In this document: piece by piece, positions 25,401-35,815 of the stretch
Layout of the letters: each line of letters begins with the position of its first letter
How positions within the stretch are numbered: the first letter of the stretch is position 1
Assembly: GCA_021292105.1 (NCBI GenBank)
Contig: CM037870.1
Location: forward strand, 69,357,260 to 69,421,259
Direction of reading: 5' to 3'
Source: Anadara kagoshimensis
Lineage: Eukaryota; Mollusca; Bivalvia; Arcoida; Arcidae
Length of the DNA: 64,000 bases
Position numbers and translations under genes: made by a program
Notes under the pieces: model-generated
Databases searched by the model: none
Told to the model about the DNA's origin: nothing
Seen by the model: the letters and a program-made list of their open reading frames with translations, nothing else

Positions 25401-27779
25401 CTTTCCAAAGTTTTTTCCTAGATATCAATACAAATTTTGATAAGTTTCACTGGTCTTTACAATTTTTACTAATCTTCGGCACCGGGCTAGTGACTGAATT
25501 TCGCAAACTCACATGAAACTGCAGAAATTAGCCATTTGGCATATTTGTTGATTTACCCATATGTATAACCATCACAGCAATTCCAAATATTAGAATTGAA
25601 CAGGAGATACTTTTAACACCAAAACTGATTATAAATTCTGATCCTGATTTCTGTGTTCTAAAATAACTAAATATTGAAGTTGTCATTCATACAACTTGCG
25701 TGTCTTCAGTGCAGATCAAATCAACACATTTGTATGACCTAAAACCAAAAGATGTACGAAGATTGATTGAAACAAATAAGGGCTGTTCCAGAAATAATTG
25801 TAATGGGGGGAGGGTGGTTCGGGAGTCACTTTAATTAAAATTTTATGGGTTGTGGGTATTTTGGACTCTGGCACTGAAGAAATGCATTGAAAAGGTTAAA
25901 AAAAAACGAGAAAAAGAAAATAAGAATTTTATGCATGGTTGTTTTGTTTTGTAAGTGTCCCCTCCCCCCCACACACACATTTATTTCTGGAATAGCCCTA
26001 ACCAAAATGAATAGGAAAAAGGAAATATTATCATTAATTCAAACTGCAACTTAGTACATAGAGATATTACCCCTTGCAGGGACCATGTTTAACATTGGTC
26101 CCTATAGGGAACACATTCAAAAATCTCTGAAACCACTAAAAAAATAGGTGTGGTTCCGTGGTAACAGGTCAACTGGCCCCACGGAAAAATCGCCCCACTT
26201 TGCAAACTTGCCCCTGCAACAGAAAAGAAACAGAAATATGGGTCGCCCCAGTTTTGTCAAAATCACCCCAAAATGATGACAAATTCAAATCTGTTGACAT
26301 ACTACTGAAAGCTCATGTTAAGAGGAATCCAAAGAAAGAAACCCCATCAAAATGTGATGAAAATTAAAAAAAAGAGCTACTTTGTGAAAATGCGTTTTTG
26401 GCTCCCTTAGGCCCCTTATAGCTCAGAAATGGTAAGAGCTACGCAAAATCTGTCAACATACTACCGAAAGCTCATGTTAAGAGGAAACCAAAGAAAGAAA
26501 CCCCATCAAAATCCGATGAAAAATAAAAATTTAAGGTACTTTGTAAAAGTGCAATTTTGGCCCCTTACAGCTTGGAAACAGGAAGAGATATCCAAAATCT
26601 GATAGTTGTGCTCTATGTTTATTTTTCATAAGGAATCCATAATGGAAAAAACTGCATCAAAATCCGACTAGAATTAAGAAGAATAAAAATTCTGGGCTTG
26701 CCCCTTTTTGGGCCCTATTTATCTTGTAAACGGTAAACGTGAGGTTAAATGCGATGGCATACTACTGGTGCGTAATACTTTAAGCAACAAAATGAAGAAA
26801 CCCCCATTAAAATCTGATAAGAAATAAACATACTGCAGCAATATATGCGAAAAACACCCAAAATGCCCCTTTTTGGCCCCCTTTTTCTAAAATGGGTGGG
26901 ATCACAAATCCCTTTTTTGCTGAACAGCTTCCTTTTATGCTAAGGAACCTTGTGTTAAAATTTCATAATGATCCTTCAACTACAACTGGAGTTATAGGTG
27001 TACACGGACGACGATGATGAGGACTGCGCCATAGCATAATACGACCGCAAAATTTTGCGGTCGTATAAAAAGTAAAGAAAACAATGTCAGATATTATATG
27101 TATATTTATATAAGTAAATTCAATGTTTGTCAAAGTGAAGTATACACATACTGTTCACTTTGACAGACGCTGCCTATTTTGATACCTTACAAAGTTTGTA
27201 TCCAGTGCATCAAGAATTTAGGTGTTGTTGCTTTGTTTTCTGATGTTTTGATTATATATCTTTAGGTATGTAACAAGAAAGGAATTTGACGAGTTAAAAG
27301 AAGATGTAAGAAGACTAAAGAAAAAGCTAAGAGAATTTAAAGATGAACTAAAGTCAGAGAATCAGAAACAGAGGGAAGAAAAGATAGTGAAGGAAATTAA
27401 AGAGGAGGAAGATGTGAAATTGGAAGAGGATATTAGAACACCTATGAAAAATTGTGATGCTTCTCTATACAATGGGCATTCAATGTCAGCTTTGACTGAT
27501 TCAATATGTCACTTTGACAAGTTATACGATACAGTGAATTGTCTGTTGCTGAAACTATTTCCAAAAGATTACATCATAACACACAGCGTTTCTGGAAAAG
27601 CAGGGAATTCCAAGCTAGAAAAAAAAATGCCCTTTGACTCTAGACTTTATAGTGCTTTTCTCAGCATTGTGAAAGCAAAATTTCCAAATATAAACACTAA
27701 AGAAATCACAGAAAAAGTCCATTCTGTTCAAAAAAAAATTAAAAGAGAAAAAGATGAAAAAAGTGGAGAAAATAAATAA
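19498..27779 (+). CDS. BEN-domain partner protein of Element 1, intact over seven exons
   Basis: Exons are 19498-19669, 21374-21433, 22024-22095, 23148-23250, 23893-24027, 25254-25334 and 27266-27779. All have AG acceptors and GT donors and matching phases, giving 1137 bp or 378 residues with no internal stop. Residues 1-57 form an SH3/tudor-like module (MFALIQWSD..YEEGEYIEAKYQGKVYRAVI). The middle is charged and low-complexity, with NKEPEKAT-like repeats. About 212-265 is a Lys/Glu coiled coil. About 280-366 is a BEN domain (LTDSICHFDKLYDTVN, LFPKDYIITHSVSGK, FLSIVKAKFP, then ITEKVHSVQKK). BEN domains bind short palindromic DNA in known animal proteins. Binding to the element's own GACCATGGTC arrays is an inference. 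A host origin by capture is possible, but the same gene recurs in Element 2. Confidence 0.85.
24393..27068. repeat. Inverted repeat arms flanking exon 6 of the BEN gene
   Basis: The left arm (from 24393) has ACAACCGCAAAAAATTT, then GGTCGTATTATGCTATGGCG. The right arm (to 27068) carries its inverse, ATAGCATAATACGACCGC and AATTTTGCGGTCGTAT. Further in, GGATCATTATGAAATTTTAA occurs on both sides in inverted orientation (near 24510 and 26950), so the arms reach about 150 bp. Exon 25254-25334 lies between them, so this is not a simple insertion. About 26285-26600 also holds two copies of a roughly 160-bp unit. Confidence 0.65.
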
Positions 27780-27994
27780 AAACATGTAACATGAAAGAGC
27801 AAATAAATGAAATGAAATGTTAATTTTCTTTTGAGCAGATAAATAAAATGCAATGTTTTCTTCTTTCTTTTTCTAGTTTTTAAGACCACCTAGTGTGGTT
27901 CTGAAAGGAGTTCAGTTGTAAAAGGAGAGGCTGGTTTGTCTACATCCAGATTGCATTTGAAAGTGGGGTTATTTAGTGAAATTGCAGTAGTATC

Positions 27995-28320
27995 AACTTT
28001 GACCATGGTTGTCTATGGATTACCATGTTCACTTTACCTGAGGGTTTTTTCTGTTATGAACCATGGTAAATGACCATGATCAACCATGGTTGACCATTTC
28101 AGTCCATGGTCAACCATGGATATGGTTGACCATTTCAGTCCATGGTCAACCATGGATATGGATGACCATGGTCAACCATGGATATGGATGACCATGGTCA
28201 ACCATGTCATAATACCATGATGCCATTTAACAAAACATGGTCAACCATGGTTTACCATGGTCCAGGGATCATGAAAATTCATGGACAACCATGGTCTACC
28301 ATGGTCAATGACCATGATTT
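27995..28320. repeat. Element 1 right subterminal palindrome array
   Basis: There are repeated GACCATGGT and AACCATGGTC blocks, including GGTCAACCATGGATATGG in three near-identical copies between 28085 and 28200. The array ends just inside the right tip at 28335. Confidence 0.9.
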
Positions 28321-28739
28321 TTTCGTCTGGGTAGCATTAGACACATATATGTTTTTAAAAATGAAAAGTAGATATAATTGAGTTCAGTTCCTTTTTTAAA
28401 GCAAATTAAACAAAAGAAACCTTATAATTTTTGATTATTGAGTGACAATATCAGATTTTATGATAATAAGTTCTTAAATTCATTAAGCACTATCAGCTTA
28501 AATTTCCACAGCAAACATGTATACAAAAACAATTTTATACGATTTAGATTTGGAGGAAATTGTAATAATGGCTTAAATTAACATACACTGTATGAAATTG
28601 AAAAAACTTTTTAGTGCTTAAACCTTTGACTGTCTTCTTTTTTGTTTTTTCTTAATTTACACACACACTAGATTCTTGCTAGATTAACCATTTGCTTTAC
28701 TAGGCACCCATCATGCATTATGGCATTACAGCATCTACC

Positions 28740-28860
28740 CCTAATTATATTATTATATTATATATATATATATATTATATTATATTATTATATTATATTA
28801 TATTATATTATATTATATATATTATATTATTATATTATATATATTGTATTATATTATTGC
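28740..28860. repeat. (TATAT)n microsatellite flanked by a direct duplication
   Basis: Pure A/T tandem repeat. On each side lies TTGCTAGATTAACCA, with TTTACTAGGCACCC or TTAACTAGGCACCC after it, so a short segment was duplicated around the AT tract. Confidence 0.85.
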
Positions 28861-29087
28861 TAGATTAACCACTTGCTTAACTAGGCACCCATTATGGCAT
28901 TTCAACATCAATACTGACTCAATATTAATGTTGCATTTTCAGCCAGTCATGACATACCACAACAAAGCTAAAAGCCCAGGAAGAAAACAGGAACTATATT
29001 GAAAAAGAATTTGTTCATTCCTTCAGGCACATCGGAGGTATTTTATGTTATATATTTTTCTAAGAATAATTCATCTGTTTGAAGGAA

Positions 29088-29420
29088 TCACTGCGGTAGC
29101 TCAGATGGTAGAGTGCTCGTTCCGTAAGTGGGAGGTTGTGGGTTTGAACCACAGCCAGTTCTGTGCCAAGACTTGAAACTGGGTAGTGACTGTTCTTTCA
29201 CCAAGCACTCAGCATTACGAAATGAAAGTCACGGTTTGGGATGGGAAATTAAAATAAATGAGGTCCTGTGTCACGATGGACATGGCATGCTAAAGAACCC
29301 TGCTGTATAATGCCTTCAGTGCAACAGACAGGCAAAACTTCTGCACTTTCGCCTATAGCTGGAAATGTCTCAATATAGGTGAACTATTCTTGACTGGGAC
29401 GTTAAACACCATTACTCCCA
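29088..29420 (+). mobile_element. tRNA-derived SINE
   Basis: The head resembles a tRNA, with box A TAGCTCAGATGGTAGAG and box B GGTTTGAACCAC. It is followed by a non-tRNA body with AAGCACTCAGCATTACGAAA and the tail GACTGGGACGTTAAACACC. It lies in the intron between exons 29037 and 29551 of the Element 3 partner gene. There is no sign of a functional tRNA acceptor stem. Confidence 0.75.
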
Positions 29421-29699
29421 CCCCACCAACACCCATCTCTGTCTGTAGGCCATATGGCTCTGCACTGATTCACTTTAAACACAGTTAATTCAAGTCAATC
29501 AAATTTTAGTAAAATGGTTTGTTTTTTAATGTTTCTTTTTTTAATTTCAGAAAACAACCAACACCAAAAAAAATTGTGCGCAGATTAGACTATGAAGAGG
29601 ATTTGGATTACATGCAGTCTGAAATGGAAAGCAATGATGATGATGAAATTGAAAATGTAACAACATATTATTTAATGATGTGTGTGTGTCATTATTAGC

Positions 29700-30539
29700 A
29701 AAAGTAATGTACAAATTTATGGTTGCCTTTGCGAAAATGATGATATATCAAGCTCACCTCACTTAATATGACATCTGTGATTTAATATACATATATCAGT
29801 AAATAGTCTTCCTCTTGTAAAAAGTTTCTTGATGCAAATTTAATAAATTATTAAAGTTCATTTGGAGATTTGTTAATATCTACGTAAAAATTTCTGTATA
29901 TCTTTCTAATCTGAGTGGATCATTATAAATGGCAGCTATTCTTCTACATTTCATTTTCTTTTTCGGATTATTTTTGGAGGAGTTATGCCCCTTTTTTTAA
30001 CTTAGAAATTTTTGTATGTATGACCATGTTGTTTGTATTCCATTCAGTAGACAATACAAACATGGATTTAAATGAAATTTGTTATACAGTTACACCTTAA
30101 TCATGGTAATATCTCGTGCAAATTTAAATTACAACTTTTTGGGTACGAGTTATGGCCCGAACACGGAGTTGGTAATATATTTTACATGCATATATCTAGT
30201 TGTACTTATACTTCTCAGTAAATAATACTACTTGATCAATATAACACGGGCGTATAATGCTCCGCTCGGCGGTGCTCTTGTTCTGTAATGTTTTTAGATT
30301 ACCTAATATAGTGAATCTATACTTTAGTTTCAGTTTGTATTGAATTCACTGATGTTCACCACTGCAGGGGGATAGTGTTCTCTGAACACCTTGTTGTTAT
30401 ATACTTGGATATTTTCAGGAATAAATATTAAAATGGCTTTTGTTTGTTTTACGTTAAATAATTCAGTGCTAAATCCAGCCAGGATGAGGTGCACATAATT
30501 AGTCATTTTTAAGTCAAGGTCAGGTAAGGGCATGTCCAT
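29700..30539. other. Non-coding part of Element 3
   Basis: No exon is recognised between the last partner-gene exon and the right subterminal array. The donor after 29656 reads on to a stop at about 29697 if unspliced. The BEN exon expected here, by comparison with Elements 1 and 2, is absent. Confidence 0.5.
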
Positions 30540-30925
30540 TTGATTCAGTCCCGGTTTGGTGTGGGATTCAGTTCAATTCGGGCATCCATACTTTTGCCAA
30601 ATTCATGATGAAATGTCCGTAATCCATCCGTTTTTGGTCTAGTTTCAAGTCTGGGCAAATCCGTTTTATTTTGTCCGGGTTTGGTCCGGGATTCCGGTTT
30701 CAGTCCGGTTCACAGTCCGGGTTTTTGTCCCAATTCACGATGAAGTGTCCGTAAATGGTCCGTAAACAGTCCGTTTATAGTCCGGGTTTCAATGATATTG
30801 ATAAACAATAAGTTAACCCGGACTGAAAACGGAACAAAACACGGACTTAATCCAGACCATTCCCAGACTTAAAAAACGGACTATTTACGGAATAATATAC
30901 GGACTAATTACGGACCCTTAATTTC
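30540..30925. repeat. Element 3 right subterminal repeat array
   Basis: Dense GTCCGGGTTTGGTCCGGG and GTCCGTAAACAGTCCG motifs run forward to about 30790. They then run inverted (AACCCGGACTGAAAACGG, ACGGACTATTTACGG) to the tip. The inverted part aligns with the left end of the element over more than 100 bp. Confidence 0.85.
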
Positions 30926-30932
30926 GTAGGGG

Positions 30933-33073
30933 ATGTTTTATGGCATATCAGAAAAATTTTGGCAATCTATGTAAAGGACCTTCTATACTTTATTCCTGTA
31001 AAGTTTGGTTCAATTTGCTTTAGTCATTTCTGAGGACATAGTCAAAATGTGTTTTTCCCATAGGGTCCAATGTTAAACTATGTTCCCTGCTGGCAGCCAT
31101 GTTTTTAGGTGGATCAGAAAAATTTTGGCAATCTTTGCAAAAGACCTTCCATACATCATTCCTATAAAGTGTAATTGAATTGGCTTCAGTCGTTTCAGAG
31201 GAGATAGCCAAAATGTGCGTTTTCCCATAGGGCCTAATGTTAAACTTTGTTTGGCCCTGGCGGCCATTTTTTTTGGCGGATCAGAAAAATTTGGGCAATC
31301 TTAGTAAATGACCTTACATACATTATTCGTGTAAAGTTTGGTTTAAATTGGCTCAGTGGTTTCAAAGAAGATAGCAAATATATGCTTTTCCCATAGGGTC
31401 TAATGTTAAACTATCTTCTGTGCTGGCGGCCATGTTTTTTGACGGATCAGAAAAATTTTGGCAATCTAAGTAAAGGACTTTTCTTACACCATTCCTGTAA
31501 AGTTTGGTTAAATTTGCTCTAGTCACTTCTGAGGAAATAGTCAAATATGCATTTTTCCCATAGGGTCCCATGTTAAACTATCTTCTGCGCTGGCAGCCAT
31601 GTTTTTTGGCGGATCAAAAAAATTTCGGCAATCTAAGTAAAGAACCTTCTATACATCATTCCTGTAAAGTTTGGTTAAGTTTGCTTCAGTAGTTTCAGAG
31701 GAGATAGCCAAAATGTGTTTTTCCCATAGGGTCCAATGTTAAACTATGTTCCCCGCTGGCAGTCATGTTTTTAGGCGGATCAGAAAAATTTCGGCAATCT
31801 TTGCAAAAGACCTTCCATACACCATTCCTGTAAAGTTTAATTGAATTGGCTTCAGTCGTTTCAGAGGAGATAGCCAAAATGTGCGTTTTCCCATAGGGCC
31901 TAATGTTAAACTTTGTTTGGCCCTGGCGGCCATTTTTTTTGGCGGATCAGAAAAATTTGGGCAATCTTAGTAAATGACCTTACATACATTATTCGTGTAA
32001 AGTTTGGTTTAAATTGGCTCAGTGGTTTCAAAGAAGATAGCAAATATATGCTTTTCCCATAGGCTCTAATGTTAAACTATCTTCTGTGCTGGCGGCCATG
32101 TTTTTTGACGGATCAGAAAAATTTTGGCAATCTAAGTAAAGGACTTTTCTTACACCATTCCTGTAAAGTTTGGTTAAATTTGCTCTAGTCACTTCTGAGG
32201 AAATAGTCAAATATGCATTTTTCCCATAGGGTCCCATGTTAAACTATCTTCTGCGCTGGCAGCCATGTTTTTTGGCGGATCAAAAAAATTTCGGCAATCT
32301 AAGTAAAGAACCTTCTATACATCATTCCTGTAAAGTTTGGTTAAGTTTGCTTCAGTAGTTTCAGAGGAGATAGCCAAAATGTGTTTTTCCCATAGGGTCC
32401 AATGTTAAACTATGTTCCCCGCTGGCAGTCATGTTTTTAGGCGGATCAGAAAAATTTCGGCAATCTTTGCAAAAGACCTTCCATACATCATTCCTGTAAA
32501 GTTTAATTGAATTGGCTTCAGTTTTCAGAGGAGATAGCCAAAATGTGCGTTTTCCCATAGGGCCTAATGTTAAACTTTGTTTGGCCCTGGCGGCCATTTT
32601 TTTGGCGGATCAGAAAAATTTGGGCAATCTTAGTAAATGACCTTACATACATTATTCGTGTAAAGTTTGGTTTAAATTGGCTCAGTGGTTTCAAAGAAGA
32701 TAGCAAATATATGCTTTTCCCATAGGCTCTAATGTTAAACTATCTTCTGTGCTGGCGGCCATGTTTTTTGACGGATCAGAAAAATTTTGGCAATCTAAGT
32801 AAAGGACCTTCCTTACACCATTCCTGTAAAGTTTGGTTAAATTTGCTCTAGTCACTTCTGAGGAAATAGTCAAAAATGCATTTTTCCCATAGGGTCCCAT
32901 GTTAAACTATCTTCTGCGCTGGCAGCCATGTTTTTAGGCGGATCAAAATAATTTCGGCAATCTTAGTAAAGGACCTTCTATACATCATTCCTGTAAAGTT
33001 TGGTTAAAATTGGTTCAGGGGTTTCAGAGGAGATAGTTAAAATGTGAAAAGTTTACAGACGGACGGACTGACT

Positions 33074-33104
<31 letters not shown>

Positions 33105-33165
33105 GGACGACGGACGCCGAGTGATGGCAAAAGCTCACATGGCCTTTAGGCCAGGTGAGCTAAAA
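30933..33165 (+). repeat. Dispersed repeat, right part, with 166-bp array and 666-bp higher-order period
   Basis: Units of about 166 bp contain CCCATAGGGTCCAATGTTAA, GGCGGCCATGTTTTTT, GGATCAGAAAAATTT and ATTCCTGTAAAGTTTGGTT. Four-unit blocks repeat almost exactly every 663-666 bp (for example near 31362, 32028 and 32691). The array ends with (GACT)n at 33065-33095, GACGGACGACGGACGCCG, and AGGCCAGGTGAGCT. Short minus-strand open frames in the array are by-products of the repeat. Confidence 0.9.
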
Positions 33166-33405
33166 ATGGTTATACCCTTTTTCGACTTGGGTTTACTTTG
33201 TCTAATATGCTAACCTTGTGACCTCAACTTCTAAAATTTTAAATGGAATTGTACAACATTTGAGGTGTGTCAGATTTCCTTAACTTCCCAGCAAGACTAA
33301 GGGGAGTTAAAAGTTAAAGTGCTTTCCCCTACATTTGCTGTACAGTGTGCTCTCACATTTCTTTCTTCATTTATAACCATTTTTCCAATTTGCTTTATTA
33401 AACAG

Positions 33406-33585
33406 GAACAGCTCAGCAGCATGATAAGCCACATACCAGATTTTTGTAAGGCAGCCAAGCTTTATTTAGAAGGCTATATAAAGAGGAGGAGTATGTAGGA
33501 CGATCAATTACAGGCAATCAAGCTAACTCCAAAGCTCAGAGAAAGCAAGCAATTGAGGACAAATCTAAACTGAGTCTAATATATG
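33406..33585 (+). pseudogene. BEN-like exon outside Element 3
   Basis: The acceptor AAACAG and donor ATG/GTACAT bound a 180-bp exon. It reads EQLSSMISHIPDFCKAAK in the first frame, then after a one-base shift LFRRLYKEEEYVGRSITGN followed by a Lys-rich stretch to DKSKLSLIY. The pattern (I.HI, then LF..L.., then S.TG, then L) matches BEN domains of the two partner genes. The acceptor is phase 0, like the donor of exon 29551-29656 and of exon 6055-6131. It could belong to either broken gene, or to a fourth BEN gene. Confidence 0.6.
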
Positions 33586-33594
33586 GTACATATT

Positions 33595-33660
33595 TGTTGT
33601 TTTTTTTTTTCTTTTTTTTCTTTCTTTCTTTCTTTTTTTTTTTTTTTCCATAGCGCTTAA
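33595..33660. repeat. T-rich / (TTTC)n tract
   Basis: This low-complexity pyrimidine tract lies next to the SINE-like sequence that follows. On the opposite strand it may be that SINE's A-rich tail. Confidence 0.8.
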
Positions 33661-33992
33661 CATTGCATTAGCAATTTTCAGGTAGTCGCTAGAACATTTA
33701 TTTTCTTCAAAAACACTTTTGTGAGTGTATGCAAGTATATGATATGCTTGTACTGGTCCAGCCATTAGCCATTTTTATAGTGCTAGCTCACTGAAGCAGC
33801 AGATGCTGCAGATTGATATTCATGCTCCTCTCAGACATATTATGATGACTTCAAACCAACCAGTAAGGGACCACAGCAAGTTACACTAACTTTCTCGCTT
33901 GCCCCACCTGGGATGTAAACCTGGGGCACCTTGGTGAGTGGCAAGTGTCTAATCCACTGGGCCACTGCTCCCCATATGGTACATATACATGT
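33661..33992 (-). mobile_element. tRNA-headed SINE (minus)
   Basis: On the minus strand from about 33978 it reads GGGGAGCAGTGGCCCAGTGG then ATTAGACAC (box A-like), and then GGTTTACATCCCAGG (box B-like). The body extends towards the poly-pyrimidine tract. Confidence 0.6.
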
Positions 33993-34019
33993 ATACATGG
34001 TAATAAACAAAACTGATAC

Positions 34020-34020
34020 A

Positions 34021-34054
<34 letters not shown>

Positions 34055-34055
34055 A
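34020..34055. repeat. (TA)n microsatellite
   Basis: Pure dinucleotide run. Confidence 0.9.
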
Positions 34056-34827
34056 TACACAGACTTTACTAAAAGATGTTTAGAAATTTTATCACCTGTA
34101 GGACAGTTTACTGGCATTGTTAATGACTCAAATTGCTTAGTAACCCTAGCCTAAGACAAGCAACACTTCTATTTGGCTCAATTTTTTTCCATAAGAAAAA
34201 ATTTGCTCTTTTGCAGAAAAGAATTGTGAATAAAATGTTGGTTTGTGAGCTTTTAAGCCACTGGTGCATTATTTTGTATGAACAGGTTTTTTTTCAAAGG
34301 ATGAAACTTTAAATATCAATATACTATTTTCCTCCTCAATTCTGTCTGTTAAGATTCATGACTTTTAATGGTTAACAATTCCACGATTTCTGCTTTCATT
34401 GACTAGGAAATCTGAGTGAATTCATGAGTTGGTGAGACAAAGGATCACATATTGTATTATGGGATAAGATTTATCTGAACCTTGGGCTCACTTGGGATGA
34501 GATTTCCACCCTCAGTAAGATCTATCACATTTCACAATATGGGTGGGATCCTTCTGTTTTGGCATCAGTAAAAAAGTTAGTATTTTGCATTCAGAATATT
34601 ATCGGCATTGCAGATTTTCAGAAATTGCAACCACAATCCAGATAAAGTTTAATTCAATCATTTAGACTGAAATAAGGCAATTTCTTTACCTAATGCTTAA
34701 ATTTCTGCTTTATTTGTAGGCATCAGTTTGTATGTATATAAATGTATAATTTTTTTCATTTCAATTTAAATACTACTCTTGCCACACCAGAATCTGTAAA
34801 TACTTTGACCAGATCTTTCTCATTCAG
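34056..34827. other. Non-coding stretch, nothing recognised
   Basis: No exon or element is recognised between the (TA)n run and the coiled-coil-like exon. Confidence 0.4.
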
Positions 34828-34963
34828 CTTTCTTAAATTTTTAAACAACTCGTGTGATGATTGCATGGCTAAGAAGGAAATATTGAGGGGTCTGCAATTG
34901 GAGAATTATAATCTGCGTGTTCAGAGGTGGAAAGATTGAAACAAGCCTCTATGAATAGAGACG
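34828..34963 (+). pseudogene. Coiled-coil pseudo-exon
   Basis: It reads CDDCMAKKEILRGLQLENYN and then, after a shift near 34925, EVERLKQASMNRD, ending at ACG/GTAAGC. Heptad-like Leu spacing suggests a coiled coil such as those preceding BEN domains. The acceptor choice (CATTCAG) is uncertain. Confidence 0.45.
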
Positions 34964-35125
34964 GTAAGCTATTTCATGGTCTGCTGATAATTAGCTGCAA
35001 TAAGGCAAAACATACCTCTGTGTTAATAGTTTATTTAATTTGCACATTTATCAGATAATATATGTCCTACAAAGATAACTAGGGATCATAATATTCTAAT
35101 AATAATATAGCTCTTTAGTCTTTAG

Positions 35126-35815
35126 TTGATGAAAATAAATAATGACAAGAGAATACACAAAGTTAATGGAAAGAGACAATATGACAAATTACTGGCATGT
35201 TATTTTTGTGGCAAACTTTTTCGCCATAGAATACAGAAACATCTTAAAAGCTGTCACTGCAATGAAACTATGGTTGCTTCAGCATGTTCTAAATCACTGA
35301 AGAGGAAAGGAAGAAATTATTTGATAGAATCATGAATTATGTGTCCTTTAAGCAAAACATGCAAGTTCTTATGGATAGTGAAAAGAAGACCAAGCAAGGG
35401 AACATTAACATTTGTTGATTACTTGCCATGTATTAATTGTTATGGATTTTTTGGAAAGAAAGAATTGTGGAGACATTCTAAAAAATGCAAATTTAACAAA
35501 AATCAGTCAGAGGTTCAGGAAGGCATAATTGCTAGATCAAAACTTCTTCTAGCAGGCGGATGAAGCCCATATTTAGAGGAAAAAGAGTTTGTTGTTCCAA
35601 AGGAACTAGAAGAAACTGTTTTTAAAAAAATGCTGAAAGACGAGGTATATGATTGCATTGTTGGGGACAGTCTAACTCTCCAGTTTTGAAAATTCATGAT
35701 AAACCAGCTTGGTTCTAGGAGAACCAACTATGTATCACAAAGGATGCGTCAGTTAGGAAGGTTGAAAATGAAATTAAATGGAAACAGTAATTTTAATGGA
35801 CAGCTTTAGAGAAAT
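35126..35815 (+). pseudogene. Zinc-finger / recombinase-like family N-terminal exon, broken
   Basis: It begins after CTTTAG with a C2H2-like knuckle (ACYFCGKLFRHRIQKHLKSC, then H). After a shift it reads FKQNMQVLMDSEKKTKQGN. After another it reads VKRRPSKGTLTFVDYLPC..CYGFFGKKELWRH and IIARSKLLLAGG, a TGA, then SPYLEEKEFVVPKELEETVF and IVGDSLTLQF. A final shift gives NYVSQRMRQLGRLKMKLN. This order (finger, second finger, acidic, RMR..R..) matches the copies at 59.5-62.3 kb. At least three frameshifts and one in-frame stop mean it is dead. Confidence 0.75.

Larger units (their letters stand above)
11441..28335. mobile_element. Element 1: full-length two-gene CACTA-like transposon
   Basis: The tips are GCTGCCCAGACGAAATGATG on the left and, on the right, the reverse complement GCTACCCAGACGAAA. 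They are flanked by the direct duplication ATT (11438-11440 and 28336-28338), and a 3-bp duplication is typical of CACTA elements. Subterminal arrays of TTGACCATGGTCAA lie at 11455-11820 and 27995-28320. Inside, a C2H2/tnp2 transposase gene (minus) and a BEN-domain gene (plus) are divergent. The element is 16,895 bp and sits in an intron of the Element 3 partner gene. The tnp2 assignment rests on protein motifs read by eye. Confidence 0.9.
8173..29656 (+). pseudogene. Partner gene of Element 3, split by Element 1
   Basis: Exons that join in phase are 8173-8365, 9801-9866, 10152-10279, 10795-10884, 28943-29037 and 29551-29656. Exon 1 reads MEQRQYAIMEWT..YEPGDRGKAKYPG..FVIHAVG, matching the SH3/tudor-like first exons of the other two partner genes. 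Later exons are basic (RKRKKETNTSGALT; a Lys/Glu stretch ending KNMEFAKS), then acidic (ADEVDEETVTDTMEDCDM), then KIVRRLDYEEDLDYMQSEM with a DDDEIEN tail. Element 1 lies in the intron between the fourth and fifth exons, and the phase is kept across it. Exon 28943-29037 has one in-frame TGA. No BEN exon lies inside the element, although a BEN-like exon in matching phase occurs at 33406, outside the right tip. Confidence 0.65.
7075..30932. mobile_element. Element 3: deleted CACTA-like transposon containing nested Element 1
   Basis: The left tip CCCTTACCAAATAAA and the reverse complement of the right tip, CCCCTACGAAATTAA, align over about 35 bp with roughly 27 matches when two flanking bases are counted. 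Inside each lie arrays of GTCCGTAAACAGTCTGGG-type motifs (7090-7375 and 30540-30925). Both ends abut AT (GCCAT on the left, ATGTT on the right). The target was the GCCATGTTTT of a dispersed repeat, so the duplication is AT, or ATG with a lost base. It carries a truncated minus-strand transposase exon and a plus-strand partner gene. Element 1 (11441-28335) sits inside, leaving about 7 kb of Element 3 itself. Confidence 0.85.

Noticed and set aside
29097-29170. Possible tRNA gene
   Set aside because: Box A and box B are present, but no acceptor stem closes and the sequence continues into a SINE body.
31020-33000. Several similar minus-strand frames of 60-78 residues
   Set aside because: They recur only because the 166-bp and 666-bp repeat units recur, and they contain no conserved domain.
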